Shown one piece after another: positions 7,852 to 15,520 of a DNA stretch of 64,000 bases. The notes beneath the pieces were generated by a model, which saw only the letters and a program-made list of their open reading frames with translations, did no database searches and was not told the DNA's origin. The translations under genes were made by a program, and so were the position numbers. The DNA lies in contig NZ_JWIB01000016.1 of NCBI RefSeq assembly GCF_000813425.1, forward strand, positions 17,123 to 81,122, read 5' to 3'. The DNA is from Sporosarcina sp. ZBG7A. GTDB taxonomy: Bacteria; Bacillota; Bacilli; Bacillales_A; Planococcaceae. Position 1 is the first letter of the stretch. Each line of letters opens with the position of its first letter.

Positions 7852-8844
7852 TTGAGAAAGATCTTAACTGGATTATCAATTGGGTTGCTTGTAGTCTTAA
7901 CTGCATGTGGACCAACAGAGAAAGAAGAAGTTAAAAAAGAAACACCAGTAGCGAGTGACACTGAGCAAGTAGAGAAAGCGGATACGAAAACGGATACGAA
8001 AACGGCTGACGGTGTGGATGAAAAAGAACTAAAAGATACACTTGCCGAATTCCCTGAAGGTTCACCTGAACGGATTATTACGACATCTGTGCCATTAGCA
8101 GAGATGCTTGATTTACTAGATGTAACACCAGTAGGCGTGCCAACTTCAACAAACCCACTACCGGCAAACTTTGAAAAGATCGATCAAATCGGATCTCCTA
8201 TGCAGCCGGATCTTGAAGTGGTTACGAGTTTGACGCCTGATTTAATCTTAGGGGCAGAGTCATTGCGTAGCACGTTAGACAAAAGCTTGGAAGGCATGAA
8301 TCTACCAACAGCTTATCTTCCAACCGATTCGTTCGATGATTTGAAACTCAGTTTCAAAGCACTAGGAACATACTTTGATAAGACAGATGAAATGGACAAA
8401 GTCCTTAACCAATTAGTATCTAAAGAGAACGAATTAGTAGAGCAAGGAAAAGGTAAAGACTTACCTAGTGTATTACTTGTTATCGGTACTGCGGATTCGT
8501 TCATGGTCATGAATGATGAATCATATGTTGGAAGCTTAGTGAAAAAATTGGGTGCTGACAATATCGCGACATCTGTTTTGAAAGTGAAAGATCGTTATTC
8601 ACCAATTAATATGGAAGACGTTGTCGTCGCAGATCCTGACATCATCCTCGTACTAGCTTCAGGAGATCATGGTGCTTCTGAAGACGCCTTCAAAAAAGAA
8701 GTAGAGAGCAATGATACGTGGACTAAGCTTTCTGCTTATCAGAACGACAAAATTGAAGTATTGGACTACGGAGTGTTTGGTGTCACGTCTATTAAAAATG
8801 CAGAAAAGGCGCTTACCGATATCTCAAATTATTTTTATGAATGA
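7852..8844 (+). CDS. Iron/heme ABC transporter substrate-binding lipoprotein (IsdE/FecB-like)
   Basis: The protein of 330 aa has a lipoprotein signal with lipobox LTAC (Cys19), then a charged Lys/Glu/Thr linker, then a class III binding-protein fold (about 70-330) with segments such as ERIITTSVPLAEMLDLL and LTPDLILGAE typical of siderophore and heme receptors. The fold and the HugZ-like gene downstream suggest heme as the ligand. Met85 and the His of SGDHG could be axial heme ligands, as Met and His are in S. aureus IsdE, but spacing differs and this is unproven. TTG 7852 follows a good AGGGGGA site. It is the first gene of the Fur-box operon. The alternative ligand is a ferric siderophore. 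Confidence 0.85.
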   Translation: MRKILTGLSIGLLVVLTACGPTEKEEVKKETPVASDTEQVEKADTKTDTKTADGVDEKELKDTLAEFPEGSPERIITTSVPLAEMLDLLDVTPVGVPTSTNPLPANFEKIDQIGSPMQPDLEVVTSLTPDLILGAESLRSTLDKSLEGMNLPTAYLPTDSFDDLKLSFKALGTYFDKTDEMDKVLNQLVSKENELVEQGKGKDLPSVLLVIGTADSFMVMNDESYVGSLVKKLGADNIATSVLKVKDRYSPINMEDVVVADPDIILVLASGDHGASEDAFKKEVESNDTWTKLSAYQNDKIEVLDYGVFGVTSIKNAEKALTDISNYFYE

Positions 8845-8861
8845 AGAGAGGCGAGCGTTGT

Positions 8862-9848
8862 ATGACTAAATCACGAAGCGGACTCATTGTTGTCATTACG
8901 TTTCTTCTAGCAATTGCGGCAGCGGTGATCGCGATCGGATTAGGAAGTATTCGAATCTCAGTACCTGATATTTTAGAGACACTCTTTCACTCAACGGCTG
9001 GCAACGTAAACGACACGATTATTTTCAATATTCGATTGCCACGTGTGATTTTGGCTTTGATCATCGGGGCGAATATCGCGATCTCCGGGGCAATCTTGCA
9101 AGCTGTCATGGGAAATCCACTTGCAGATCCAGGACTTACAGGAGTTACAAGTGGAGCGGCAGTTTTTGTCCTAGTCATTATGTTGGCGAAACCTGAGTAC
9201 ACCCAGTTCATGCCGCTCGCTGCGCTCATTGGCGGGTTGTTGGCAGCAACGATAGTCTATGCGCTAGCCTGGCGAAGAAACGGGATTTCACCTATTTCAA
9301 TTATCTTAGCTGGAGTGGCGGTCAATGCATTATGCGGTGGAGTGGTCGGTTATCTGTCGATTATTTACAGCGACCGACTTCCTTCTGCCGTCCAGTGGAT
9401 GAATGGAAGTTTAGCAGCAAAGGGGAATTCAGTCGTCTCCATGATTCTTCCTTACGCAATCGTTGGTTGGATTTTATCCTTCTTTGCCATCAGAAAAGCA
9501 AATGTGATTCGAATGGGAGATCAAGTCGCCGCTAACTTAGGTGAAAACGTCAATCGTATCCGGATTCTCCTTTCCATCTTAGCAGTTTTTTTAGCGGCCA
9601 TTTCTGTTGCGGCAATTGGAATGATTGGATTTGTCGGACTCATTGTTCCGCATATGGCCAGATTTTTAGTCGGCTCCAATTACAAGTATATGATGCCGAT
9701 GAGCATGGCTCTTGGTGCATTAGTGTTGTTAGTGGCGGATACAGGTGGCCGAACATTGTTTTCGCCACTTGAAATTCCAGCAGGGATTCTAATGGCGGTA
9801 ATCGGAGGACCTTATTTTCTTTATTTGATGAGAAGGAGTGTATTTTAA
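8862..9848 (+). CDS. FecCD-family iron/heme ABC transporter permease (IsdF-like)
   Basis: This 328 aa membrane protein of the BtuC/FecCD family has about nine to ten helices. Family segments include NIRLPRVILALIIGANIAIS, GNPLADPGLTG, SVAAIGMIGFVGLIVPH and LLVADTGGRT. It forms the channel through which the ligand handed over by the lipoprotein enters the cell. I start at ATG 8862, preceded by GAGAGGCG, rather than at the ATG 8841 that overlaps the previous stop codon. Its 3' end is next to the ATPase start, as expected of one transcript. Confidence 0.9.
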   Translation: MTKSRSGLIVVITFLLAIAAAVIAIGLGSIRISVPDILETLFHSTAGNVNDTIIFNIRLPRVILALIIGANIAISGAILQAVMGNPLADPGLTGVTSGAAVFVLVIMLAKPEYTQFMPLAALIGGLLAATIVYALAWRRNGISPISIILAGVAVNALCGGVVGYLSIIYSDRLPSAVQWMNGSLAAKGNSVVSMILPYAIVGWILSFFAIRKANVIRMGDQVAANLGENVNRIRILLSILAVFLAAISVAAIGMIGFVGLIVPHMARFLVGSNYKYMMPMSMALGALVLLVADTGGRTLFSPLEIPAGILMAVIGGPYFLYLMRRSVF

Positions 9849-9849
9849 T

Positions 9850-10629
9850 ATGTTAACGGTAAACTCAATTTCAATTCAATATGAACAGAAAAAGGTAATT
9901 AACGATTTCTCATTTAGTGTAGAAGAAGGAGAAGTCGTATCGATTATCGGCCCAAACGGATCTGGGAAGTCGACGTTACTCAAATCTATTTCTCGCCAAA
10001 TACCCTACCAATCTGGTTCGGTGGAACTGGGTGGCATGAACATGAAGGCGATGAATCCCAAACAAATTGCCCGCAAGTTGTGTATGCTTAGTCAAAAAAA
10101 TCAGGCACCAAGTGATATGACGGTATACGATCTTGTTTCATATGGGAGGTATCCACATAAGCGTTGGTTTGAAAAATTGACTAACGATGACCGGGACATT
10201 ATCGAGTGGGCGATAGAAAGAACTCATTTAACGGATTACCAAGAACGAACTGTCGCGTCCCTTTCAGGGGGAGAGTCGCAGCGCGCATGGATTGCAATGG
10301 CACTCGCACAACGACCTCAAATCCTTCTATTGGATGAACCTACGACGTACCTAGACATCTCCCATCAACACGAGGTTCTAGAACTTGTGCGCGAACTCAA
10401 TGAGGAAATGGGCATGACTGTCATCATGGTGTTGCATGATTTAAACCAGGCGGCCCATTATAGCGATCGAGTTATCGTCGTACAAAGTGGTGAAAAGGCG
10501 ATGTGCGGTACACCGGATCAGGTTATGACAACAGAGATGATCCGGGAAGTGTATAGAATGGATTCTGAAGTGATGTACAATCATGCAGAACGAAAACCCC
10601 GTATTCATTTATTACGGACAGCACGATAA
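9850..10629 (+). CDS. Iron/heme ABC transporter ATP-binding protein (FecE-like)
   Basis: This 259 aa single-cassette ATPase powers the upstream permease. Walker A GPNGSGKST, signature LSGGESQRA, Walker B LLLDEPTTYLD and the switch His in VLHDLNQAA are intact. The sequence matches the FhuC/FecE branch used with FecCD permeases. AAGGAGTG at 9833-9840 precedes ATG 9850, overlapping the end of the permease gene. The GTG at 9838 lies within that ribosome binding site and is an unlikely start. Confidence 0.92.
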   Translation: MLTVNSISIQYEQKKVINDFSFSVEEGEVVSIIGPNGSGKSTLLKSISRQIPYQSGSVELGGMNMKAMNPKQIARKLCMLSQKNQAPSDMTVYDLVSYGRYPHKRWFEKLTNDDRDIIEWAIERTHLTDYQERTVASLSGGESQRAWIAMALAQRPQILLLDEPTTYLDISHQHEVLELVRELNEEMGMTVIMVLHDLNQAAHYSDRVIVVQSGEKAMCGTPDQVMTTEMIREVYRMDSEVMYNHAERKPRIHLLRTAR

Positions 10630-10652
10630 TTAAATTACTGGAGGAATGCGAC

Positions 10653-11162
10653 ATGGCGAAAGCAATCGACCTAGAAAAATACAAAAAGTCTTATTTGGAA
10701 TTTATGGAGATACGTAAAGGGCTTGTCTTATCTATGTTAGACGGAGAAGGGAAACCGTTTACAAGTTGTGCTCCATTTGTGAAGAAAGACGGCAAGTTGT
10801 ACATTTACATAAGCCAAGTTGCAGAGCATTATTACCATATGGAGAATAGTGAGTGGATCGATGCAATGATGATTGCGGATGAGTCTACGACTAAAAATCC
10901 ATTTGCAACTGAACGCATGCGAATGCGTTGCACACCGAAAAATATTGGAAACGCTGGACACGATGAGATATTCGAGCTTTTCAATGCACAGTTCGATTCA
11001 AAATTGCTGGATGTGCTTCGCGGACTCGACTTCTCACTATTCGAACTGACACCGTCAATGGGACGTTATGTCGTTGGATTTGGAATGGCTTTCGATGCGG
11101 ACATCTCAGGTGAGGTCTTCACACACGTAGTTGTCGACAAAAAGAACAAGGCAAACGTCTGA
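10653..11162 (+). CDS. HugZ-like heme-utilisation protein (PNPOx split-barrel fold)
   Basis: This 169 aa protein has the pyridoxamine-phosphate-oxidase-like split barrel. Segments KGLVLSMLDGEGKPFTSCAPFV and RMRMRCTPKNI, and an acidic stretch around FDSKLLDVLRGLDFSLFEL, resemble HugZ of Helicobacter, which binds and degrades heme without being related to classical heme oxygenases. Its place directly after the heme/iron ABC genes (23 bases, GGAGGA before ATG) supports a role in freeing iron from imported heme. The proximal histidine of HugZ could correspond to the His in VFTHVVVD near the C-terminus. The alternative is a general flavin-binding PNPOx-family protein. No IsdG-type enzyme is present. 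Confidence 0.72.
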   Translation: MAKAIDLEKYKKSYLEFMEIRKGLVLSMLDGEGKPFTSCAPFVKKDGKLYIYISQVAEHYYHMENSEWIDAMMIADESTTKNPFATERMRMRCTPKNIGNAGHDEIFELFNAQFDSKLLDVLRGLDFSLFELTPSMGRYVVGFGMAFDADISGEVFTHVVVDKKNKANV

Positions 11163-11189
11163 GTCTATAACCAAAAGGAGAATTACTAT

Positions 11190-11612
11190 ATGTTTTACAC
11201 GACTGTACTCCCAATTTGGGAGGCACTGCGACAACGCTTTACAAAAACGACGTCAGCATTGCCGGAATCAGATCTTAATCTTACACTAGGTAAGTCTTCC
11301 ATCCGTGGGCTCCTTTATCATACGGCTGAAGTTGAATATATGTTTGCAGAGTGGTTCTTCGGCAAAACAAAACCTGAATATCCTGCACAAACTTCATCAG
11401 AATCGTTACAGGACCTTGTGGAGTTACTGGCAGCTTCCAATGCACATTTAGTCCAAGCGATGCAAGAACTTCCCGAAGACCAATGGGGAACTCCAGTGGA
11501 ATCTCCAATGGGTTCTTCTTCACCTCTGGAGGCAGTAGGACGTCTCATGTACCATACAGGGATGCATGCAGGGCAGATTTCTTTGATACAGAAACATGGC
11601 TCAAACAAATAA
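11190..11612 (+). CDS. DinB-fold putative metal-dependent protein
   Basis: This 140 aa four-helix protein of the DinB/YfiT superfamily keeps the metal-binding triad His44 (LLYHTAEVEY), His122 and His126 (MYHTGMHAGQ). In other Bacillota such proteins act as bacillithiol- or mycothiol-dependent transferases, but the substrate here is unknown. It lies 27 bases after the HugZ-like gene, with AAGGAG before ATG 11190, so it is probably the last gene of the iron/heme operon. Whether it takes part in iron metabolism or is a passenger cannot be decided. Confidence 0.78.
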   Translation: MFYTTVLPIWEALRQRFTKTTSALPESDLNLTLGKSSIRGLLYHTAEVEYMFAEWFFGKTKPEYPAQTSSESLQDLVELLAASNAHLVQAMQELPEDQWGTPVESPMGSSSPLEAVGRLMYHTGMHAGQISLIQKHGSNK

Positions 11613-11625
11613 AGCACAACAAAAA

Positions 11626-11657
11626 AAACGCATCTTCCACATGGGAAGGTGCGTTTT
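11626..11657. terminator. Bidirectional terminator (DinB operon and minus-strand RNA)
   Basis: CGCAtCTTCC pairs with GGAAGgTGCG around ACAT. Eight T follow the stem on the minus strand and four on the plus strand, so it suits the minus-strand RNA at 11657-11850 best while also ending the heme operon. Confidence 0.88.
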
Positions 11658-11850
11658 CGTTATGGCCGCCTTTGCCGTATTACGGTTCATAGAAAGTTTT
11701 AAACCACCACTCCTCAAAGTGGGTGTTCGCAGAACTGTTCCTGTCTGTCCGACCATAAATGATCGGCGTGTCATTCCCAGCCTATATAAAACTCCCTTTT
11801 ACAGCTTAAAGGTTAAAACTTTATGGGAATACGAACAATGCAGCTTATGT
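11626..11850 (-). ncRNA. Predicted structured non-coding RNA (family not assigned; 6S-like architecture)
   Basis: Read on the minus strand, 11811-11825 pairs with 11688-11705 to form a closing stem of about 15 pairs, extended by 11828-11833 with 11676-11681. Inside are a terminal hairpin (11749-11766, seven pairs, four-base loop) and a second hairpin at 11704-11725 (CCCACT with AGTGG). The outer rod, open centre and inner hairpins recall 6S RNA, and the length of about 190-225 nt fits. A weak promoter, TTGCAT-N17-TAAGAT, lies just upstream, and the strong minus-strand terminator at 11626-11657 ends the unit. No protein is encoded on this strand here. Assignment to 6S is a guess from shape, not from sequence identity. 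Confidence 0.55.
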
Positions 11851-11929
11851 ACTTATCTTACTGCTACATGAGCCGAAATGCAATGGAAATGTTTGTGCGC
11901 GGGTGTAGGAGATAAGAATAGGGAAGATA

Positions 11930-11958
11930 AGTTTTAATAAGTTTATACTGAGTTTACA
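11930..11958 (+). promoter_or_regulatory. Three direct repeats, possible response-regulator binding site
   Basis: GTTT-containing repeats at 11931, 11941 and 11952 are 10-11 bases apart, roughly one helical turn, as in binding sites of OmpR/PhoB-type regulators. They lie about 90 bases before the response-regulator gene, so autoregulation is possible. I could not place a convincing -35/-10 pair; a TATAAA occurs at 11971. Confidence 0.35.
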
Positions 11959-12040
11959 ATTGTGTACTATTATAAAATCATGTGAGCGGATGTGAATTGT
12001 TTTTATCAGCAGCGGATGAATGCGAAGGAGTGATTGTGCT

Positions 12041-12718
12041 ATGGCTAAGGTGTTAATTGTAGACGATGACCCGCATATGAGGGAGCTCGTCAAACTCTTT
12101 TTACTTCCTGAAGGATTTGAAGTGGCCACTGCGTGCGACGGGTTAGAAGCGTTATCGAAGCTTGAGTCATTCAAGGCGGACTTGGTTGTCTTGGACATCA
12201 TGATGCCGAATATGGATGGCTGGGAGCTGTGTCGTGAATTACGTAAATCATATGACATGCCGTTGCTCATGCTTACTGCAAAAGGGGATACGACACAAAA
12301 AGTGAAAGGGTTCGAACTAGGAACAGACGATTATCTCGTCAAGCCCTTTGAACCTGTTGAGTTGGTCGCGCGGGTCAAAGCATTACTTAAACGTTATCGA
12401 ATCGCGATTTCGCAAACTGTAATCGTGGGAAGTCTATCCATGAATCGAAAAACCTTCGAAGTGGAACTAGCTGGAGAAAGTTTGGAACTTCCACTTAAGG
12501 AATTTGAATTACTTTTTTTGTTGGCAAGTTATCCAGGTAAAACATTCTCTAGGGAGCAGTTGATCGAAACGATATGGGGATATGACTATGAAGGAACGGA
12601 TCGGACCGTGGACGTTCATATTAATCGTTTGCGAGAGCGACTTCCTACCTCGCTCGAAACTGATTTAAAAATTACAACTGTCCGTGGATTGGGATATCGC
12701 TTAGAGGCAATCACATGA
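12041..12718 (+). CDS. OmpR/PhoB-family response regulator
   Basis: This 225 aa cytoplasmic transcription factor has a receiver domain (residues 1-115) with acidic residues Asp8-10, phospho-acceptor Asp52 (VVLDIMMP), Thr of LMLTAKG and Lys of YLVKPFEP. A winged-helix output domain follows (about 130-222) with the usual WGYDYEGTDRTVDVHINRLR and TVRGLGYRLE segments. AAGGAG at 12025-12030 supports ATG 12041 over the earlier ATG 12020. Its stop codon overlaps the start of the sensor kinase (ATGA), and an ABC exporter follows, so it probably controls that exporter. The inducing signal is unknown. Confidence 0.92.
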   Translation: MAKVLIVDDDPHMRELVKLFLLPEGFEVATACDGLEALSKLESFKADLVVLDIMMPNMDGWELCRELRKSYDMPLLMLTAKGDTTQKVKGFELGTDDYLVKPFEPVELVARVKALLKRYRIAISQTVIVGSLSMNRKTFEVELAGESLELPLKEFELLFLLASYPGKTFSREQLIETIWGYDYEGTDRTVDVHINRLRERLPTSLETDLKITTVRGLGYRLEAIT

Positions 12719-13767
12719 AAAAAGCCATTCATATCCTCAAAGTAGTTTGCTCGTTTTGGGTACTGGTTTTTATCTACTCAGCACTCGTGAACTTCGGATT
12801 TCGATACATCAGTGATGCATTGAACTTCCACTTAACTGATTTTAGTGAGGGCTTTATAAAAACAATCCTCACAATTCTTTTATTCTTCCTCACGATCTGG
12901 CTCGTCTCGTTAGCGGGTGTATCACGGCGTATGGAATTTCTCACATCGATCATCGATGCGATGAAAAGAATCTCAGCAGGTGATTTTAATGTTCGACTGA
13001 ATCACCAGTTTGGTCATGCGAAAAATCATCCTTTTGAAAAGTTTGTGGAAGGCATTAATGATATGGCAGTGGAACTGAAAGAGCTAGAGGAGATGCGGCA
13101 AGAATTCATCTCCAATGTTTCTCATGAAATCCAATCTCCACTCGCTTCCATAAGTGGATTTGCAAGGGTGTTGAAGAGAAGTGAATTGACTGCGGAAGAG
13201 CGAAATCATTATTTGAATATCATTGAAACGGAAAGCTTACGGCTTGGTCATTTGAGTGATAATCTACTCAAGCTAACCTCCATGGAGTCGGATAGATATC
13301 CTTTTGAATTGAAAACTTATCGATTGGATAAGCAAATCCGAAAAGTTCTCTTATCGTGTGAGCCGCAATGGGTGGCGAAGTCGCTTCAATTGGACATTTC
13401 GTTAGATGAATTCGAAGTGCATGCAGACGAAGAGCTAATGGATCAAGTATGGCTGAACCTCATTACGAATAGCATTAAATTTACGCCAGATGGAGGAATG
13501 CTTGCAGTCAAGCTTCGTAAACAAAATGAAGTTGCAGAAGTGAGGATTTCAGACACTGGTATCGGAATTAGTTCGGATCATCAAGAGCACATCTTTGAAC
13601 GTTTTTATAAAGTGGATCCATCCAGAAATCGAGCTCTTGGTGGGAGTGGATTAGGTTTGTCCATTGTAAAGAAAATCATTGATATGCACGAAGGCTCGAT
13701 TATGGTGGAAAGTGAGACTGATGAAGGAACTGTCTTCACCATTCACTTACCAATTTCAAATGGGTAA
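12715..13767 (+). CDS. Sensor histidine kinase
   Basis: This 350 aa membrane kinase has two transmembrane helices (about 9-28 and 49-68) separated by only about 20 residues, so the sensing loop is very short. A HAMP-like segment follows (70-120). The H-box FISNVSHEIQSP places the phosphorylated histidine at residue 137, and N, G1 and G2 boxes are at NLITNSIKF, ISDTGIGIS and GGSGLGLSIV. Kinases with such a small extracellular loop often sense within the membrane or through a partner transporter, as in antimicrobial-peptide detection systems. Together with the next two genes this suggests envelope or drug stress sensing, which is inference. It overlaps the regulator by four bases. Confidence 0.9.
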   Translation: MKKAIHILKVVCSFWVLVFIYSALVNFGFRYISDALNFHLTDFSEGFIKTILTILLFFLTIWLVSLAGVSRRMEFLTSIIDAMKRISAGDFNVRLNHQFGHAKNHPFEKFVEGINDMAVELKELEEMRQEFISNVSHEIQSPLASISGFARVLKRSELTAEERNHYLNIIETESLRLGHLSDNLLKLTSMESDRYPFELKTYRLDKQIRKVLLSCEPQWVAKSLQLDISLDEFEVHADEELMDQVWLNLITNSIKFTPDGGMLAVKLRKQNEVAEVRISDTGIGISSDHQEHIFERFYKVDPSRNRALGGSGLGLSIVKKIIDMHEGSIMVESETDEGTVFTIHLPISNG

Positions 13768-13795
13768 CTAGAAAATGAAGTAAGGAGTCAGTAGT

Positions 13796-15520
13796 ATGAT
13801 AAAATTATTGAAAAATTTATCTGTATATAAGTGGCTCGTTGTAGCGATTGTTGGATTGGTTTTCATCCAATCTATGGCGGATTTGTTCCTCCCAACGCTG
13901 ATGGCGGACATTATCGATAAAGGCGTGGTCGTAGGGGATATTCCGTATATTTGGAAAATCGGTGCTGCCATGCTCGGTGTCACTGCAGTAAGCGCACTGG
14001 CTGCGATTGTTGCTAGTTATTTTTCATCAAAAGCTGCGCTTGGGATGGGTCGGGACATTCGACACAAAGTATTCCGTCACGTTGAAAGTTTTTCACTACA
14101 AGAGTTTGACAAACTTGGAACAGCGTCTTTGATCACTAGAACGACGAACGATATTACGCAAATTCAGCAAGTGGTTATTATGATGCTACGCATGGTCATC
14201 AGTGCACCAATCATGTTAGTCGGTGGTCTGATTATGGCCCTTTCGAAAGATGCGAAATTGTCTCTTGTTATCGTAGCAATCATGCCGGTGCTGATTTTGA
14301 CAATCGTGTTAATACTGAAAAAAGGAGTTCCGTTATTCCAAACCGTACAAAAGAGGCTCGATCGTCTGAACTTGGTTTTCCGGGAAAACTTAACGGGAAT
14401 CCGGGTAGTCCGTACATTCAATCGTGAGAAAGAAGAGCAACAGCGCCTTCAAAATGCAAATAAGGAGTTAACGGATGTCTCTATTAAAGTGAACAAATTG
14501 ATGGCATTCATGATGCCGACGATGATGCTCGTCATGAACTTGACTGTTGTAGGGATCATTTGGTTCGGTGGAATGCGCATTGACAGTGGGGGGATGAAAA
14601 TCGGTGATTTAATGGCATTCATCCAATATGTCATGATGATCATGTTCTCACTCGTGACAGCTTCGATGATGTTCATTATGATTCCTCGTGCAGCGGTTTC
14701 AGCGAAACGGATAAACGAAGTGCTGGAAATGGAGCCGACTTTCTTGGATGAAGGTTCTCTGAAAGCAGATAAAGAACCGGGAACATTGGAATTCGACCAA
14801 GTATCATTCTATTATCCAGGTGCGGATGAACCTGCATTGTCGGACATTAGTTTTAAAGCAAGAGCCGGAGAAGTGACAGCAATCATCGGAGGTACTGGTG
14901 CTGGGAAAACGACATTGGTTAATCTGATTCCACGGTTTTACGAAGTATCAAGCGGTTCGATTTGTATCAACGGAGTCAATAGTAAAGAATCTTCTCAAGA
15001 AGAGATTCGTTCGAAGATTGGCTTCGTTCCTCAAAAAGCGACGCTATTCTCTGGGACGATAGAAGAGAATATACGCTTTGGAAAAGAAGAGGCAACAAAA
15101 GAAGAAATTGAACATGCAGCGCGTATTGCGCAAGCGGAAGATTTCGTTGTCAAAATGGAAAAGGGATATGAATCTGAAATCACACATGGTGGATCGAACG
15201 TGTCAGGTGGACAGAAACAGCGGTTGTCCATTGCACGGGCACTCATCCGGAAACCAGATATCTATATATTTGACGATAGTTTTTCAGCGCTGGACTATAA
15301 AACAGATGCCAATTTACGAGCAGCGTTAAAAGAGGAAACGAAAGAAGCGACAGTTGTGATTGTTGCCCAACGTGTCAGTACGGTCATCGATGCCGACCAA
15401 ATACTTGTATTGGATCGTGGCCAACTCGCTGGAGTAGGTACACACAAAGAGCTTCTTGAAACGAATGACGTGTATCGTGAAATTGTCGAATCTCAACTTG
15501 CAGAGGAGGAAATCGCATGA
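13796..15520 (+). CDS. ABC multidrug-type exporter subunit A (degenerate-site half transporter)
   Basis: This 574 aa half transporter has six membrane helices (about 15-300) followed by an ATPase domain. Walker A GGTGAGKTT and signature [10 protein letters not shown] are good, but the residue after Walker B is Asp (YIFDDSFSALD) instead of the catalytic Glu. That is the mark of the non-catalytic partner in heterodimeric exporters such as BmrCD, LmrCD and TM287/288. AAGGAG lies 9 bases before ATG 13796, and the 3' end overlaps the next gene by four bases. It is probably co-transcribed with the two-component genes. Substrate unknown: lipids, peptides or drugs are all possible. Confidence 0.9.
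   Translation: MIKLLKNLSVYKWLVVAIVGLVFIQSMADLFLPTLMADIIDKGVVVGDIPYIWKIGAAMLGVTAVSALAAIVASYFSSKAALGMGRDIRHKVFRHVESFSLQEFDKLGTASLITRTTNDITQIQQVVIMMLRMVISAPIMLVGGLIMALSKDAKLSLVIVAIMPVLILTIVLILKKGVPLFQTVQKRLDRLNLVFRENLTGIRVVRTFNREKEEQQRLQNANKELTDVSIKVNKLMAFMMPTMMLVMNLTVVGIIWFGGMRIDSGGMKIGDLMAFIQYVMMIMFSLVTASMMFIMIPRAAVSAKRINEVLEMEPTFLDEGSLKADKEPGTLEFDQVSFYYPGADEPALSDISFKARAGEVTAIIGGTGAGKTTLVNLIPRFYEVSSGSICINGVNSKESSQEEIRSKIGFVPQKATLFSGTIEENIRFGKEEATKEEIEHAARIAQAEDFVVKMEKGYESEITHGGSNVSGGQKQRLSIARALIRKPDIYIFDDSFSALDYKTDANLRAALKEETKEATVVIVAQRVSTVIDADQILVLDRGQLAGVGTHKELLETNDVYREIVESQLAEEEIA

Noticed and set aside
11596..11871. 91-aa plus-strand ORF after the DinB-fold gene
   Set aside because: It starts inside the previous gene, runs through a strong terminator and overlaps the predicted minus-strand RNA.
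11845..12270. 141-aa minus-strand ORF across the response-regulator start
   Set aside because: It is antisense to the receiver domain, and the start lacks a ribosome binding site.
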